From Rhizobium sp. NRK18 (GTDB lineage: Bacteria > Pseudomonadota > Alphaproteobacteria > Rhizobiales > Rhizobiaceae), in assembly GCF_024385575.1 (NCBI RefSeq), contig NZ_JANFMV010000004.1, positions 186,001 through 250,000 on the forward strand: DNA of 64,000 bases, read 5' to 3'. Shown in pieces: positions 26,464 to 35,168 of the stretch. Both the position numbers and the translations under genes were made by a program. How positions within the stretch are numbered: position 1 is the stretch's first letter; each line of letters starts with the position of its first letter. The notes beneath the pieces are model-generated. The model was not told the origin of the DNA. It searched no databases and was given only the letters and a program-made list of their open reading frames with translations.

Positions 26464-27492
26464 TCAGTTGGACTTCACGAAGTCGATGCTCGTCTGCATA
26501 AAATCTGCGCCGATCTGATCCTTGAAGTCGCCATAGATGCCTCGGGCGATCTCCTGCACCTTCGCCAGCTCGCCGTCGGCGAACGAGTTCACCTGCATGC
26601 CTTTTTCCTTCAGCTTGCCGATGATCTCTTCTTCCTGCTTGATCTCGTTGGCGTCGTGCTCGACGATCATCTCTTTCGCCGCGTCCTGAACGGCGTCATG
26701 ATACTGCTCGGGGATCTTGTTCCATGCCGCCGACGACAGGGCCAGCAGGAAGCTGTCGGCCACGTGCTGCGTCAGATTGAGCTGTCCCTGCACTTCGTAG
26801 AAGCGGTTGTTGTACGGCACCTCGACAGGGTTTTCCTGACCGTCGATCGCCTTCAGCTGCAGAGCGGAATAAACCTCCGAGAAGGCCATCGGCGTGGGAT
26901 TGGCGCCGAGCGCCTGGAAGAGCTTTACGAACAGTGGATTGTTCGGCGTGCGCAGGGTCAGACCCTTGAAATCCTCCGCCTTGGTGATCACCCGGTCGCG
27001 GGCCGTCACATCACGGAAGGTGCGCAGGAAGAAGCCGAGTCCCTTGATGTTCATGCGCTCGATGGACTGCAGCAGCTCCTGCCCCGGCGCGCCGGCAAGA
27101 TAAGCCTTGAGCTGGTCGTAGTTGGCAAAAAGATACGGAAGCGAGATCGCGTTCATCTTCGGTTCGAAGGATGCATAGACCGACGATGCGAGGATCAGGC
27201 CATCAAGCGCGCCGGAGCCGAGCTGGTTGATCGCGGCATTCTGATCCTTGCCGAACAGCACGCCATCCGGAAATACCTGGAACGTGACTTCGCCTTTGGT
27301 CTTCTCGTTGACGAGTTCGGCAAATCGCGTTGCTGCACGGCCAACCGAACTCTCGGCCGGATCCGGAACCGCAAGACGCAGCGACGTCTGGGCGAATGCC
27401 GGAACGGCGAAGCTGCAGCTTGCGGCAAGCAATGCTGCCGCAGTCAGGCCCTTCACAACGCCACGGCGTGTCAGTTCGAGTGTCTTCTTCAT
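26464..27492 (-). CDS. TRAP transporter solute-binding protein (DctP family)
   Basis: 342 residues. The leader MKKTLELTRRGVVKGLTAAA carries a twin-arginine pair followed by a hydrophobic run ending at AFA-QT, so export may use the Tat route, as known for some DctP proteins. The core is typical: SSVGRAATRFAELVNEKTKG, then EVTFQVFPDGVLFGKDQNAA, then DFKGLTLRTPNNPLFVKLFQ with the carboxylate-binding Arg, and SALQLKAIDGQENPVEVPYN. It is the periplasmic receptor of the third importer. It is downstream of the SAF oxidoreductase, ABM protein and hydroxyacid dehydrogenase, 35 bases after the last. A sugar acid is the likely ligand (inference). Confidence 0.93.
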   Translation of the reverse strand: MKKTLELTRRGVVKGLTAAALLAASCSFAVPAFAQTSLRLAVPDPAESSVGRAATRFAELVNEKTKGEVTFQVFPDGVLFGKDQNAAINQLGSGALDGLILASSVYASFEPKMNAISLPYLFANYDQLKAYLAGAPGQELLQSIERMNIKGLGFFLRTFRDVTARDRVITKAEDFKGLTLRTPNNPLFVKLFQALGANPTPMAFSEVYSALQLKAIDGQENPVEVPYNNRFYEVQGQLNLTQHVADSFLLALSSAAWNKIPEQYHDAVQDAAKEMIVEHDANEIKQEEEIIGKLKEKGMQVNSFADGELAKVQEIARGIYGDFKDQIGADFMQTSIDFVKSN

Positions 27493-27527
27493 CTGGGTCT
27501 CCTCCCTCTGTTAATGAAATTCTCTAG

Positions 27528-28433
27528 TCAGTTCCGCAAGGCACTGCCTGCCGGCAAAACGCCATTGCGACGTTTCAGCTCAAGAAAGAGCGCGGAATGA
27601 TCGAGGTCGCCGCCGCCGTGGTCGACAAGCGACGAGAAAAGCTCATCCGCCAGTCTCAGGACCGGCAGGTCGAGATCGAGCTTCTCGGCCACCTCAAGCG
27701 CTGCCTTCGTGTCCTTGACCTGATACTTCGCCGGACCACCCGGTTCGAAGTTTGCCGAAATGATTCTCTGGCCGTGCAGCTCGAGTATCCGCGAGAAGGC
27801 AAATCCGCCGAGCAGGGCTTCCCTGACTTTCGCAGGATCGGCGCCGCCTTTTTCCGCCATGAGCAATGCTTCCGAAACGGCAACGATCGTACTGGCGACA
27901 AGAAGCTGATTAACGAGCTTTGCCAGTGCACCTGTGCCGGCCGGTCCGATATGGACCACGCGCCCCATCGCCGAAAGCACGGGATTGGCTTTGCGAACAT
28001 CATCGATCTCGCCGCCGACCATGATCGACAGGGTGCCGGCAGCGGCCGCCGGTGTCCCGCCCGAAACCGGGGCATCCAGCCATCGCAGGCCGATCGCACC
28101 CGCCTTGGCGGCAAGGGACTGCGCCTCTTCCATGCCGATAGACGACATGACGATCAGCATCGCGCCCTTCCTCATCGCCGCAGCGGCATCATGCTCGCCG
28201 AACAGCACTTCTTCGCAGACGGGCCCCGACGACAGCATGACGATCACGGTATCCGCGTCGGCAACGGCCCTTGCCGGAGTGCCGGCAAGTCCCGCACCCC
28301 TGGAAGCCAGGGATCCGGCCTTTTCCTTGCTTCGGTTCCAGACCGTGACCTCGAAGCCGGCTGCCAGAAGATTGGCGGCCATGGGGGCCCCCATGAGCCC
28401 CGTTCCTAGCACGGCGACCTTGCCCCTGCTCAT
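27528..28433 (-). CDS. Beta-hydroxyacid dehydrogenase (3-hydroxyisobutyrate dehydrogenase family)
   Basis: 301 residues from the ATG at 28433, preceded by GAGGA at a good distance. A TTG seven codons upstream is less likely. The NAD-binding motif GTGLMG is at residues 10-15 (VAVLGTGLMGAPMAANLLAA). The substrate motif DAPVSGGTPAAAAGTL is at 120-134, and the catalytic Lys172 in GALAKLVNQLL is present. The family includes 3-hydroxyisobutyrate, tartronate-semialdehyde, L-threonate and D-glycerate-type dehydrogenases. It oxidises or reduces a beta-hydroxyacid with NAD(P) in the cytoplasm. Context (TRAP importer, gluconokinase, SAF oxidoreductase) suggests a sugar-acid pathway. The exact substrate is not readable. 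Confidence 0.9.
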   Translation of the reverse strand: MSRGKVAVLGTGLMGAPMAANLLAAGFEVTVWNRSKEKAGSLASRGAGLAGTPARAVADADTVIVMLSSGPVCEEVLFGEHDAAAAMRKGAMLIVMSSIGMEEAQSLAAKAGAIGLRWLDAPVSGGTPAAAAGTLSIMVGGEIDDVRKANPVLSAMGRVVHIGPAGTGALAKLVNQLLVASTIVAVSEALLMAEKGGADPAKVREALLGGFAFSRILELHGQRIISANFEPGGPAKYQVKDTKAALEVAEKLDLDLPVLRLADELFSSLVDHGGGDLDHSALFLELKRRNGVLPAGSALRN

Positions 28434-28443
28434 GATGCAATCC

Positions 28444-28737
28444 TCATGGGGCAACCCGTTCGAAAAAGCCGACCGGCCCCTCGCTCACCAGGGTCAAGGC
28501 CTGGCGGAAGCGCGCAAGATGCGGCGTCTCAAGATGAGCCTCAAAGGCCGCACGGCTTTCATAAACCTCGTAGAACATCACCTTGACGGGGGAGACATTG
28601 CGATCGACGAACACGTCGAACTGATGGCACCCGGGCTCCAGGGCGACGGAGTTGGTGGCGTCGTCCCTGGCGGCCTCCAGAAAGGCCTCCAGGTTTTCAG
28701 CCGTCACGTCGAATTGCGGCAGGACGACATAGCTCAT
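28444..28737 (-). CDS. Antibiotic biosynthesis monooxygenase (ABM) domain protein
   Basis: 97 residues, one ferredoxin-like ABM domain. It starts MSYVVLPQFDVTAENLEAFL and has the usual EPGCHQFDVFVDRNVS strand, VMFYEVYESRAAFEAHLETP and HLARFR. The EVY..R.AFE.H...PHL pattern is the family hallmark. Members include heme-degrading and quinone-forming monooxygenases, LsrG-type isomerases, and many sugar-operon proteins of unknown role. In this operon a sugar-acid isomerase or mutarotase-like function is possible (inference). It overlaps the SAF oxidoreductase by four bases and precedes the dehydrogenase by 10. Confidence 0.88.
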   Translation of the reverse strand: MSYVVLPQFDVTAENLEAFLEAARDDATNSVALEPGCHQFDVFVDRNVSPVKVMFYEVYESRAAFEAHLETPHLARFRQALTLVSEGPVGFFERVAP

Positions 28738-30092
28738 GCCGCCTTCTCCGACTTCGGTCCCATGGTCTTGACCTGTTCGCGCCGCAGTTCGACCACGTCG
28801 AGATCATCGACCAGTTCGACATCCGACATCCGCACGACCTGGTCACGCTTGATCGGGTTCTTCAGCTTGACGTTGTGTGCAAGTCCGATCGGCAGGGCGT
28901 CGACCTCGCTGGAAATGCTTGCGGGGATCGCCTTCGCCCAGACGGCATAGCCGCCCTCGCCGTCCAGCATGTCGCCGGCCTTGAAGTCACCCTTGGCTGC
29001 GGCAACGGCGTCACCGCGATATTCCTTGGAGGAGCCGGTCGGCTCGCCGCGCAGGACCGCGGAAAGAACCGATACGGAGGTTTCCAGGCCGATCAGGTGG
29101 AACGGCCGCCACATCGAGCCATACCAGCCAGACTTGTCGGTCAGCAGTCCGTACTGCTTGAAGCAGTCGCGCGTGTAGGCATCGGGCGCCTTGAAGGTGA
29201 CGAACATGCCGTAGCGGATGTTGTTGAGCACCTCACGGCCGTCCGGCTCCTGGCTCGCGGCAATGTCGACAAGCCCTGCCTTCGGCATGCGGCCACCGTC
29301 GGAGGCCGGCTTGAAGACGGACGCCAGATCCTGCAGACCGGAGGGATAGAACGCCAATCCGTCATCCGGGCAATCCAGGCCGGTGCCATTGGCAACGGCA
29401 GCCATCTCGATCGCGGCCTTGGTGCCATCGGTGAACGAGTTGTACATTTTCGGATTGAAGTCACCCTTGGCAACCTCTTCCTCGGTCCAGCCGAAAAAGC
29501 CCCAGACCGTGTCCGGCGTCGAATAGCGGTACCGCGGTTCGAAGTTCATGCCCTTGCCGGCCGAGATAAGCTCGAAGCCGCAGGAGCGCACCCAGTCGAC
29601 CAGTTCGCAGATGAAGGCCGGCTGGTCGCCATAGGCCATCGAATAGACGAGGCCCTTGGCACGCGCCTTGGCGGCCAGGATCGGTCCGCACATCACGTCA
29701 GCCTCGACGTTGACCATGACGATATGCTTCATGCCTTCGATCGCCATCAGGGCGTGTCGGGTACCGGCGATCGGATGGCCGGTCGCCTCGATGATGCATT
29801 CGATGCCGTCAAAGGCGCAAAGAGCGGCCGCATCTTCGGTGACGAAGGTCTTGCCGGTGTCCATCGCATCGGCAAAGGACGTCGCGCCGTACTCCTCCGG
29901 CTGCCAGCCGGTCCGCGCCAGCGACGCGCGGGCCTTGCCGGCGTCGAGATCCGCCACGCCGACGATATGATAGCCGGCAATCTTGCGTGCCTGCGCCAGG
30001 ACCATGGAGCCGAACTTGCCTGCCCCGATAAGACCGACGCGAATGGGACGGCCTTCGGCATGACGGGCAGCAAGCATCGATGAGAGGTTCAT
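28734..30092 (-). CDS. NAD(P)-dependent oxidoreductase with homoserine-dehydrogenase-like and SAF domains
   Basis: 452 residues from the ATG at 30092 (MNLSSMLAARHAEGRPIRVG). The Rossmann motif GLIGAGKFGSMVLAQARKIA is near residues 20-39. It is followed by EATGHPIAGTRHALMAIEGM and VNVEADVMCGPILAAKARAK. A long central catalytic part has YGDQPAFICELVDWVRSCGF. The C-terminal part (about 355-450) looks like a SAF domain, with GEGGYAVWAKAIPASISSEV and LPIGLAHNVKLKNPIKRDQV. The family is often annotated as homoserine dehydrogenase but is usually found in sugar or sugar-acid operons. It is first in the leftward seven-gene operon. Reaction unknown, probably NAD-linked oxidation of a polyol or sugar acid. 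Confidence 0.85.
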   Translation of the reverse strand: MNLSSMLAARHAEGRPIRVGLIGAGKFGSMVLAQARKIAGYHIVGVADLDAGKARASLARTGWQPEEYGATSFADAMDTGKTFVTEDAAALCAFDGIECIIEATGHPIAGTRHALMAIEGMKHIVMVNVEADVMCGPILAAKARAKGLVYSMAYGDQPAFICELVDWVRSCGFELISAGKGMNFEPRYRYSTPDTVWGFFGWTEEEVAKGDFNPKMYNSFTDGTKAAIEMAAVANGTGLDCPDDGLAFYPSGLQDLASVFKPASDGGRMPKAGLVDIAASQEPDGREVLNNIRYGMFVTFKAPDAYTRDCFKQYGLLTDKSGWYGSMWRPFHLIGLETSVSVLSAVLRGEPTGSSKEYRGDAVAAAKGDFKAGDMLDGEGGYAVWAKAIPASISSEVDALPIGLAHNVKLKNPIKRDQVVRMSDVELVDDLDVVELRREQVKTMGPKSEKAA

Positions 30093-30307
30093 GTGGGATA
30101 ACTCCGTATTGCGACCACCTGGTCGGGAATTCACTGACCGCGCAGGAGAATGCCCACCATTGCGATCAGCACCGGTCAGGGTGCAGGTCGCCAACGGAAA
30201 TTTCGGTATTCCTCCCGACGCGCCGACATCGTTTGTCGGGCAGGCGCATCTTCCTGCAGGGGAGACTGCAGAACAATTTACTTTTTTTGCTGAATTACGT
30301 AGCGCTT

Positions 30308-31210
30308 CTAATCAATCAGCGAACGGTCCTCGTTGTACCAGACCTGCGCCTCGCGCTTAATCCACTCGATGAAGCGCTTGACGCGGTGTCGCCTCAGATG
30401 GGTGTAAGGGCACACGATCCATTGGGTGGCGATCCGCATCTCGGGTGGATTTTCCAGGGCAACCACAAGACGGCCGTCCTTCAGTTCCTGCTCCATCATC
30501 AGGTTGCTTTCCAGCGCCATGCCCATTCCGAGCACGGCAGCGTCGACGACCATATGCGACCGGTCGAAATAGAGCCGCTTCGAAGGAATGTCGTTGGTGA
30601 TCCCCTGGTGGGCAAACCAGCTTTTCCACTGGATCTGCGCCTTGACCGAGTGAATGAGCCTGTGCTGCAGGAGTTCGCCCGTGGTCAAGGAATGCGCCGC
30701 CGCGAGCTTTGGCGAACAGACCGGCAGAAAGCGCTCTTCGATCAATCCCTCCACATGCAGGCCGGGCCAACGACCGGCGCCATGCCGGATCTCCACGTCC
30801 ACCAGATCCCGATTGAAGTCGGTCGGCTCGTTCGAGCCATCCAGCCGAATGTCGATGTTGGGATTTGCCTCGAAAAACCGCGGCAGCCGCGGCAGGATCC
30901 ATTTCGTCGACACGGTCGGCGTGGCCCTGATCGTCAGGAGCGTGGTGGTCTTGTTGCCAGTGACGATGTCCGTTGACCGTATGATCTCCTCGACATGCTG
31001 GGAAATTAGATCGAAGTAGCGCTCTCCATCCTCGGTGAGCTTCACCTTGCGCCCGACCTTGGTGACGAGCGACATGCCGATCTGCTCCTCAAGCACCCTG
31101 ATCTGCTGGCTCACGGCCGATGGCGTCACATTCAGCTGTTGCGCCGCTGCTGTGACGGAGTTGAGTGTCGCGACATGATAGAAAACGGCAATGGATCGGA
31201 ACGGAGTCAT
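30308..31210 (-). CDS. LysR-family regulator (tandem pair, copy 1)
   Basis: 300 residues, starting MTPFRSIAVFYHVATLNSVT. The helix-turn-helix is AAAQQLNVTPSAVSQQIRVL at about residues 21-40, and the GcvA-type effector domain contains ATPTVSTKWILPRLPRFFEA and DVEIRHGAGRWPGL. It is clearly paralogous to the next LysR gene at 31337-32260. Both share the segments STKWILPRL/SNKWLLPRL, NEPTDFNRDLVDVEIRHG and VEGLIEERF/VEGLVEESF. Transcribed leftward toward the SAF-oxidoreductase/TRAP/gluconokinase operon 215 bases away, it is the natural candidate to control it. Confidence 0.93.
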   Translation of the reverse strand: MTPFRSIAVFYHVATLNSVTAAAQQLNVTPSAVSQQIRVLEEQIGMSLVTKVGRKVKLTEDGERYFDLISQHVEEIIRSTDIVTGNKTTTLLTIRATPTVSTKWILPRLPRFFEANPNIDIRLDGSNEPTDFNRDLVDVEIRHGAGRWPGLHVEGLIEERFLPVCSPKLAAAHSLTTGELLQHRLIHSVKAQIQWKSWFAHQGITNDIPSKRLYFDRSHMVVDAAVLGMGMALESNLMMEQELKDGRLVVALENPPEMRIATQWIVCPYTHLRRHRVKRFIEWIKREAQVWYNEDRSLID

Positions 31211-31336
31211 CGTTAGCTCAGCTTAAGTTTTGATAATCTTCCTGTAGCTCACTAAACGATATGGCGGAAAAATTGTCAGCAAAGATTGAGCCTTCACTGG
31301 ATACGCCTTCGAGCTCCGAAGCCTGCGACACTATCC

Positions 31337-32260
31337 TTATTGCTGTCTGTCGGCGATCCAGTGCCTGCTTCCAGACTGCTCACGCCAGTCGTCGCGCGCG
31401 GCCCGGATCCAGTCGAGAAAGATTTTCACCTTTCTGTGCCGCAGGTGATCGCGGGGGCACACAATCCATTGTGTCGTCAGCGCTATGTGATGAGGGGATG
31501 CGACCGGACAAATGAGCCTACCATCCGACAACTCCCGCCACATCATCAGCTCGCTTTCCAGCGCAATGCCCAATCCGTCACTCGCGGCGTCAATCGCCAT
31601 GTGGCTCCTGTCGAACAACACGCGCTGCCAGCGAAATTCATGCGTCACGCCCGCTTCCTTCAGCCATCGCGGCCACTGGACCTGTGATTTGACCGAATGA
31701 ACCAACCGGAACTTCGTTACGTCTTCCGGCTTCAGGCTGGCCAGACCCGCGAGGTGCGGCGAACAGACGGGAATGAAGGATTCCTCCACCAGTCCCTCGA
31801 CAAACAGACCGGGCCAGCGTCCGTCGCCGTGCCGGATTTCGACATCGACCAGATCACGGTTGAAGTCGGTCGGCTCGTTTGTGCCGTCAAGGCGCAAATC
31901 AATCTCGGGATGTTGATCGAGAAACGATTTCAGTCGCGGCAGCAGCCACTTGTTCGACACCGTCGGCGTTGCCCGGATGTTGAGAGTGGTTACGGTGCGG
32001 TGCCCACGTATCGTGTTGGTCGCGTCCGAAATTCTCTCGATCTGGTCTGTAATCATCTCGAAATAGCGCTCGCCTGCCTCCGTGAGCACGATTCCGCGGC
32101 CCATCTTGTTGACCAGCGTCACGCCGAGCTGCAGCTCCAGCGACTGGATCTGTTGCGTCACGGCAGAAGGTGTCACGCTCAGTTCGTCGGCAGCCTTGGA
32201 GATGCTGCACGATCGGGCGGCGGCGTGAAAAACGAGGATACTTCGGATCGGCAGCTGCAA
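31337..32260 (-). CDS. LysR-family regulator (tandem pair, copy 2)
   Basis: About 307 residues if translation starts at the TTG at 32260 (MQLPIRSILVFHAAARSCSI). That TTG has GGAGGA at a good distance upstream, and the homology to its paralogue begins there. A GTG at 32317 would add 19 unrelated residues. The helix-turn-helix is KAADELSVTPSAVTQQIQSL. The GcvA-type effector domain shares long blocks with the neighbour at 30308-31210. It is divergent from the sugar ABC operon (start 32514), with a T-N11-A inverted repeat at 32345-32360 in between. It likely controls that operon. Confidence 0.92.
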   Translation of the reverse strand: MQLPIRSILVFHAAARSCSISKAADELSVTPSAVTQQIQSLELQLGVTLVNKMGRGIVLTEAGERYFEMITDQIERISDATNTIRGHRTVTTLNIRATPTVSNKWLLPRLKSFLDQHPEIDLRLDGTNEPTDFNRDLVDVEIRHGDGRWPGLFVEGLVEESFIPVCSPHLAGLASLKPEDVTKFRLVHSVKSQVQWPRWLKEAGVTHEFRWQRVLFDRSHMAIDAASDGLGIALESELMMWRELSDGRLICPVASPHHIALTTQWIVCPRDHLRHRKVKIFLDWIRAARDDWREQSGSRHWIADRQQ

Positions 32261-32344
32261 GATGTCGTCCTCCGCAGCGGATAAGAGCCGTTTCCCGAGG
32301 CTCCGTCCATTTAGCACACCTAAATAAAATCACAATAATTCTAA

Positions 32345-32360
32345 ATTGCCTCTAAGCAAT
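32345..32360. promoter_or_regulatory. Candidate LysR operator (ATTGC-N6-GCAAT)
   Basis: Perfect 5-bp arms with a 6-base spacer satisfy the T-N11-A rule (T at 32346, A at 32358). The site lies in an AT-rich patch between the LysR copy 2 start (32260) and the ABC binding-protein start (32514). It is a candidate site for the LysR copy 2 protein. Confidence 0.5.
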
Positions 32361-32513
32361 GGCTTTCTTACGCTTTGATTACCATTCAGGCTCAGCAAAG
32401 TCTGAAACGGCGAACGGCCATCGCTTCTGGGAGGAGGCGCGGCGTTGAAAGGGAGAAATTGAAGCGGGGTAAAGGACTGGTCTCCAGCCGCTTCTCAAGG
32501 GAGGATGAAGTCC

Positions 32514-33545
32514 ATGACACTGAAGAACACCACGATCGTGCTCGCCGCATCGGTCGCATCGCTGATGATGGCAGGCGCCACGCTCGCTGCTGACAAATGC
32601 TCCGCCTATCCGACTGCCAAGAGCGAAAAAGTCGAGTCCGCCGACCTCGAGAAAACCTTCGGCGCCGTGCCGAAACCGGACAAGGAGCTGCGCTTTGCCT
32701 ATGTCACCAAGACTCTGATCAACGAGTTCTGGCAGGACGTCGCCGCCGGCGTGAAGGACGAGGCCGGCAAGTACAACATCAAGGTCGATGTACAGGCCGC
32801 CAAGGACGAGTCCTCGATGATCGAGCAGCTGAACCTGGCGCAAACGATGCTGTCCCAGAAGCCCGATGCGCTGCTGCTGTCGCCGCAGTCGGACTCCAAC
32901 CTCGTGCCGGTCATCAAGGCCGCACGCGACGCCAATATTCCCACCATCATCATTGATGACGCCAGGACCGATGGCGCCAGCAGCTATATCGGCACGGACC
33001 AGGTCGCCATCGGCGGCAAGGCCGCCGACTATTTCGGCGAGCGCTTCAAGGACGGCGGTAAGGTCGCGCAGATCGAAGGCGCTGCCGGCTCGCCGAATGC
33101 CCGCGCCCGCATCAAGGGCTTTGAGGAAGGCCTGAAGAAGTATCCGAAACTTCAGCTCGTCGCCTCACAGCCGGGCAACTGGGATCGCCTCGTCGCGCTG
33201 AACGCCACGAGCAACATCCTCCGCCAGAATCCCGACCTCGTCGGCGTCTATGCCAACAATGACGGCATGGCACTCGGTGTTGTCGAAGCGGTCCGTAACG
33301 GCAGCTCGCTTGATAAGGTTGCGGTCGTTGGCACCGACGGTATCCGCGAAGCGAAGAAATCGGTCGGCGCAAAGGAAATGGCCGCGACAGTCGCCGAATT
33401 CCCCTTCGAGGAAGGGCAGCTCGGCGTGCAGGTGGCGCTCCGTCTCCTAGGTTGTCAGGAAATCCCGACCTGGGTTGTCTCTCCGCAGGCCGTCATCACC
33501 AGCGACAACGTTGCAAATTTCCCCGATCCTGTCGCCTCGAAATAA
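32514..33545 (+). CDS. Sugar ABC transporter substrate-binding protein (ribose type)
   Basis: 343 residues from the ATG at 32514, which has GGGAGGA 8 bases upstream. The ATG at 32505 overlaps that site. The signal peptide is MTLKNTTIVLAASVASLMMA, cleaved near TLA-AD. Two-lobe periplasmic-binding-protein type 4 features are present: FAYVTKTLINEFWQDVAAGV, DALLLSPQSDSNLVPVIKAA, TIIIDDARTDGASSYIGTDQ and YANNDGMALGVVEAVRN. It binds a sugar or sugar-like compound in the periplasm. A perfect 11-bp hairpin follows the stop codon. It is first in an operon with the ATPase, permease and an amidohydrolase. Confidence 0.94.
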   Translation: MTLKNTTIVLAASVASLMMAGATLAADKCSAYPTAKSEKVESADLEKTFGAVPKPDKELRFAYVTKTLINEFWQDVAAGVKDEAGKYNIKVDVQAAKDESSMIEQLNLAQTMLSQKPDALLLSPQSDSNLVPVIKAARDANIPTIIIDDARTDGASSYIGTDQVAIGGKAADYFGERFKDGGKVAQIEGAAGSPNARARIKGFEEGLKKYPKLQLVASQPGNWDRLVALNATSNILRQNPDLVGVYANNDGMALGVVEAVRNGSSLDKVAVVGTDGIREAKKSVGAKEMAATVAEFPFEEGQLGVQVALRLLGCQEIPTWVVSPQAVITSDNVANFPDPVASK

Positions 33546-33556
33546 GGCATCATCCC

Positions 33557-33584
33557 ACCAGGCGCGGTGCAAGCCGCGCCTGGT
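33557..33584 (+). terminator. Perfect intercistronic hairpin after the sugar-binding-protein gene
   Basis: ACCAGGCGCGG and CCGCGCCTGGT form a perfect 11-bp stem with loop TGCAAG, 11 bases after the stop codon and 24 before the ATPase start. No T-run follows. It most likely stabilises the binding-protein mRNA or reduces downstream expression. Confidence 0.7.
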
Positions 33585-33608
33585 CCTGAAGGGTGTCGGG
33601 AGGATTGG

Positions 33609-35168
33609 ATGTCCGCACTGCAACATACGGCCGCCGGTGAGGCGCGCCTTGCCAACCCGGCAGCACCACTGCTGGAGCTTTCCGGCATCGAGAAGCGCTA
33701 TGGACTGAACCACGTCCTCAAGGGCGTCGGTCTGCGGCTCGAGGGTGGCGTCGTGCACGGCCTTCTGGGCGAAAACGGAGCAGGCAAATCGACGCTGATG
33801 AAGGTCGTATTCGGCCTTGTGCAGCCTGATTCCGGCACGATCACCCATGGTCGTCTCGGAGAGGTGAGGATTGCCGATCCCCGCCACGCGCTTTCGCTTG
33901 GCATCGGTCTTGTCAGCCAGGAACTCAATCTCGTTCCCCAGCTTGACGTCGCCCAGAACATGTTTCTCGGCGCAACGGGTGCGCTCGAGGTCATTCCCCG
34001 CAGCGAACTTCGTCGCCGCGCCTCGCATATCCTGTCGGAGCTCGCGCCACATATCGATGTCACCGCGCAGGTCGACAAGCTCGGCATGGCGGACCGGCAA
34101 TTGGTCGAGATTGCGCGCACGCTCGCCAAGGGTGGAGAGATCATCGCCTTCGACGAACCGACCTCCAGCCTGACGCCGAATGAACGCGACAACCTCTTTT
34201 CGGTCATCCGCAGCCTGAAGGCCGCCGGCAAGGCCATCATCTATATCTCGCATCGCATGGACGAGATCCGCGCCATTTGCGACGCGATCACCATTCTGCG
34301 GGATGGCAAGGTGATCATTTGCGACGAGGTCGCGAAGTATGACGACCAGGCGATCAACGAGATGATCACCGGGCGGCAGCTCGGAACAGTCATGAAACAG
34401 GGGCACAACGCAGGAAGCGAGCCGGGCCGCACGCTGCTTGAACTCAAGAATGTCTCCACGCGACGCATCTCGGACGTTTCGCTGACGGTCCGCTCGGGCG
34501 AAATTCTGGGGCTCGCCGGTCTCGTCGGTTCCGGCCGGTCGGCAACACTGCGGGCAATATTCGGCATCGACCCCATGACCGCGGGCGAGATCTGCGTCGA
34601 TGGAACGCGATCCAGCATCGCGAACTCCAGGGCCGCGATCGACTGTGGCATTTCATATATTCCCGAGGATCGTCGCGGACAGGCCATCGTCCCGATGATG
34701 AGCATCGAGGGCAATTTCGGCCTCGCCAACCAGCAGCGCTTCTCTCGTCTCGGCTTCATCGCCTCGGCCGCACGCAAGGCGTCGATCAGGCGCTACGTGA
34801 AGGATATGGGCATCAGGCCCGGCGACATTCGCACGCCGCTTGGCAACCTCTCAGGCGGCAACCAGCAGAAGGTCGTGATCGCCCGATGGCTGCAGACCGA
34901 AGCCAGGGTTCTGCTGTTCGACGAGCCGACGCGAGGCATCGATGTGGGCGCGAAGGCGGAAATCTACGCGCTGCTGCGCGAACTCGCCGCCAAGGGTGCG
35001 GCGATCATCGTGGTCTCTTCCGAACTTCCGGAAGTGCTGTTGCTGAGCGACAGGATCGCCGTGATGGGCAAGGGCCGCGTGCTCGCCATCGAGCCGAACA
35101 ACGACGGCATGACGGAAGAGCATCTTCTGGAAAAGATGGCCGGGGAGAAGCAGAATGTCCAAGAGTGA
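33609..35168 (+). CDS. Sugar ABC transporter ATP-binding protein (two ATPase domains, RbsA/MglA type)
   Basis: 519 residues from the ATG at 33609, with GGGAGGATTGG upstream. Domain 1 (about 20-255) has Walker A GENGAGKST and Walker B EIIAFDEPTSSL. Its signature position reads LGMADRQLVEIA, the usual loose form in this family. Domain 2 (about 270-510) has the degenerate Walker A GLVGSGRSAT typical of RbsA second domains, the strong signature LSGGNQQKVVIA and Walker B VLLFDEPTRGIDVGAKAEIY. It powers uptake of a sugar at the inner membrane. It overlaps the permease gene by 14 bases. Confidence 0.95.
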   Translation: MSALQHTAAGEARLANPAAPLLELSGIEKRYGLNHVLKGVGLRLEGGVVHGLLGENGAGKSTLMKVVFGLVQPDSGTITHGRLGEVRIADPRHALSLGIGLVSQELNLVPQLDVAQNMFLGATGALEVIPRSELRRRASHILSELAPHIDVTAQVDKLGMADRQLVEIARTLAKGGEIIAFDEPTSSLTPNERDNLFSVIRSLKAAGKAIIYISHRMDEIRAICDAITILRDGKVIICDEVAKYDDQAINEMITGRQLGTVMKQGHNAGSEPGRTLLELKNVSTRRISDVSLTVRSGEILGLAGLVGSGRSATLRAIFGIDPMTAGEICVDGTRSSIANSRAAIDCGISYIPEDRRGQAIVPMMSIEGNFGLANQQRFSRLGFIASAARKASIRRYVKDMGIRPGDIRTPLGNLSGGNQQKVVIARWLQTEARVLLFDEPTRGIDVGAKAEIYALLRELAAKGAAIIVVSSELPEVLLLSDRIAVMGKGRVLAIEPNNDGMTEEHLLEKMAGEKQNVQE

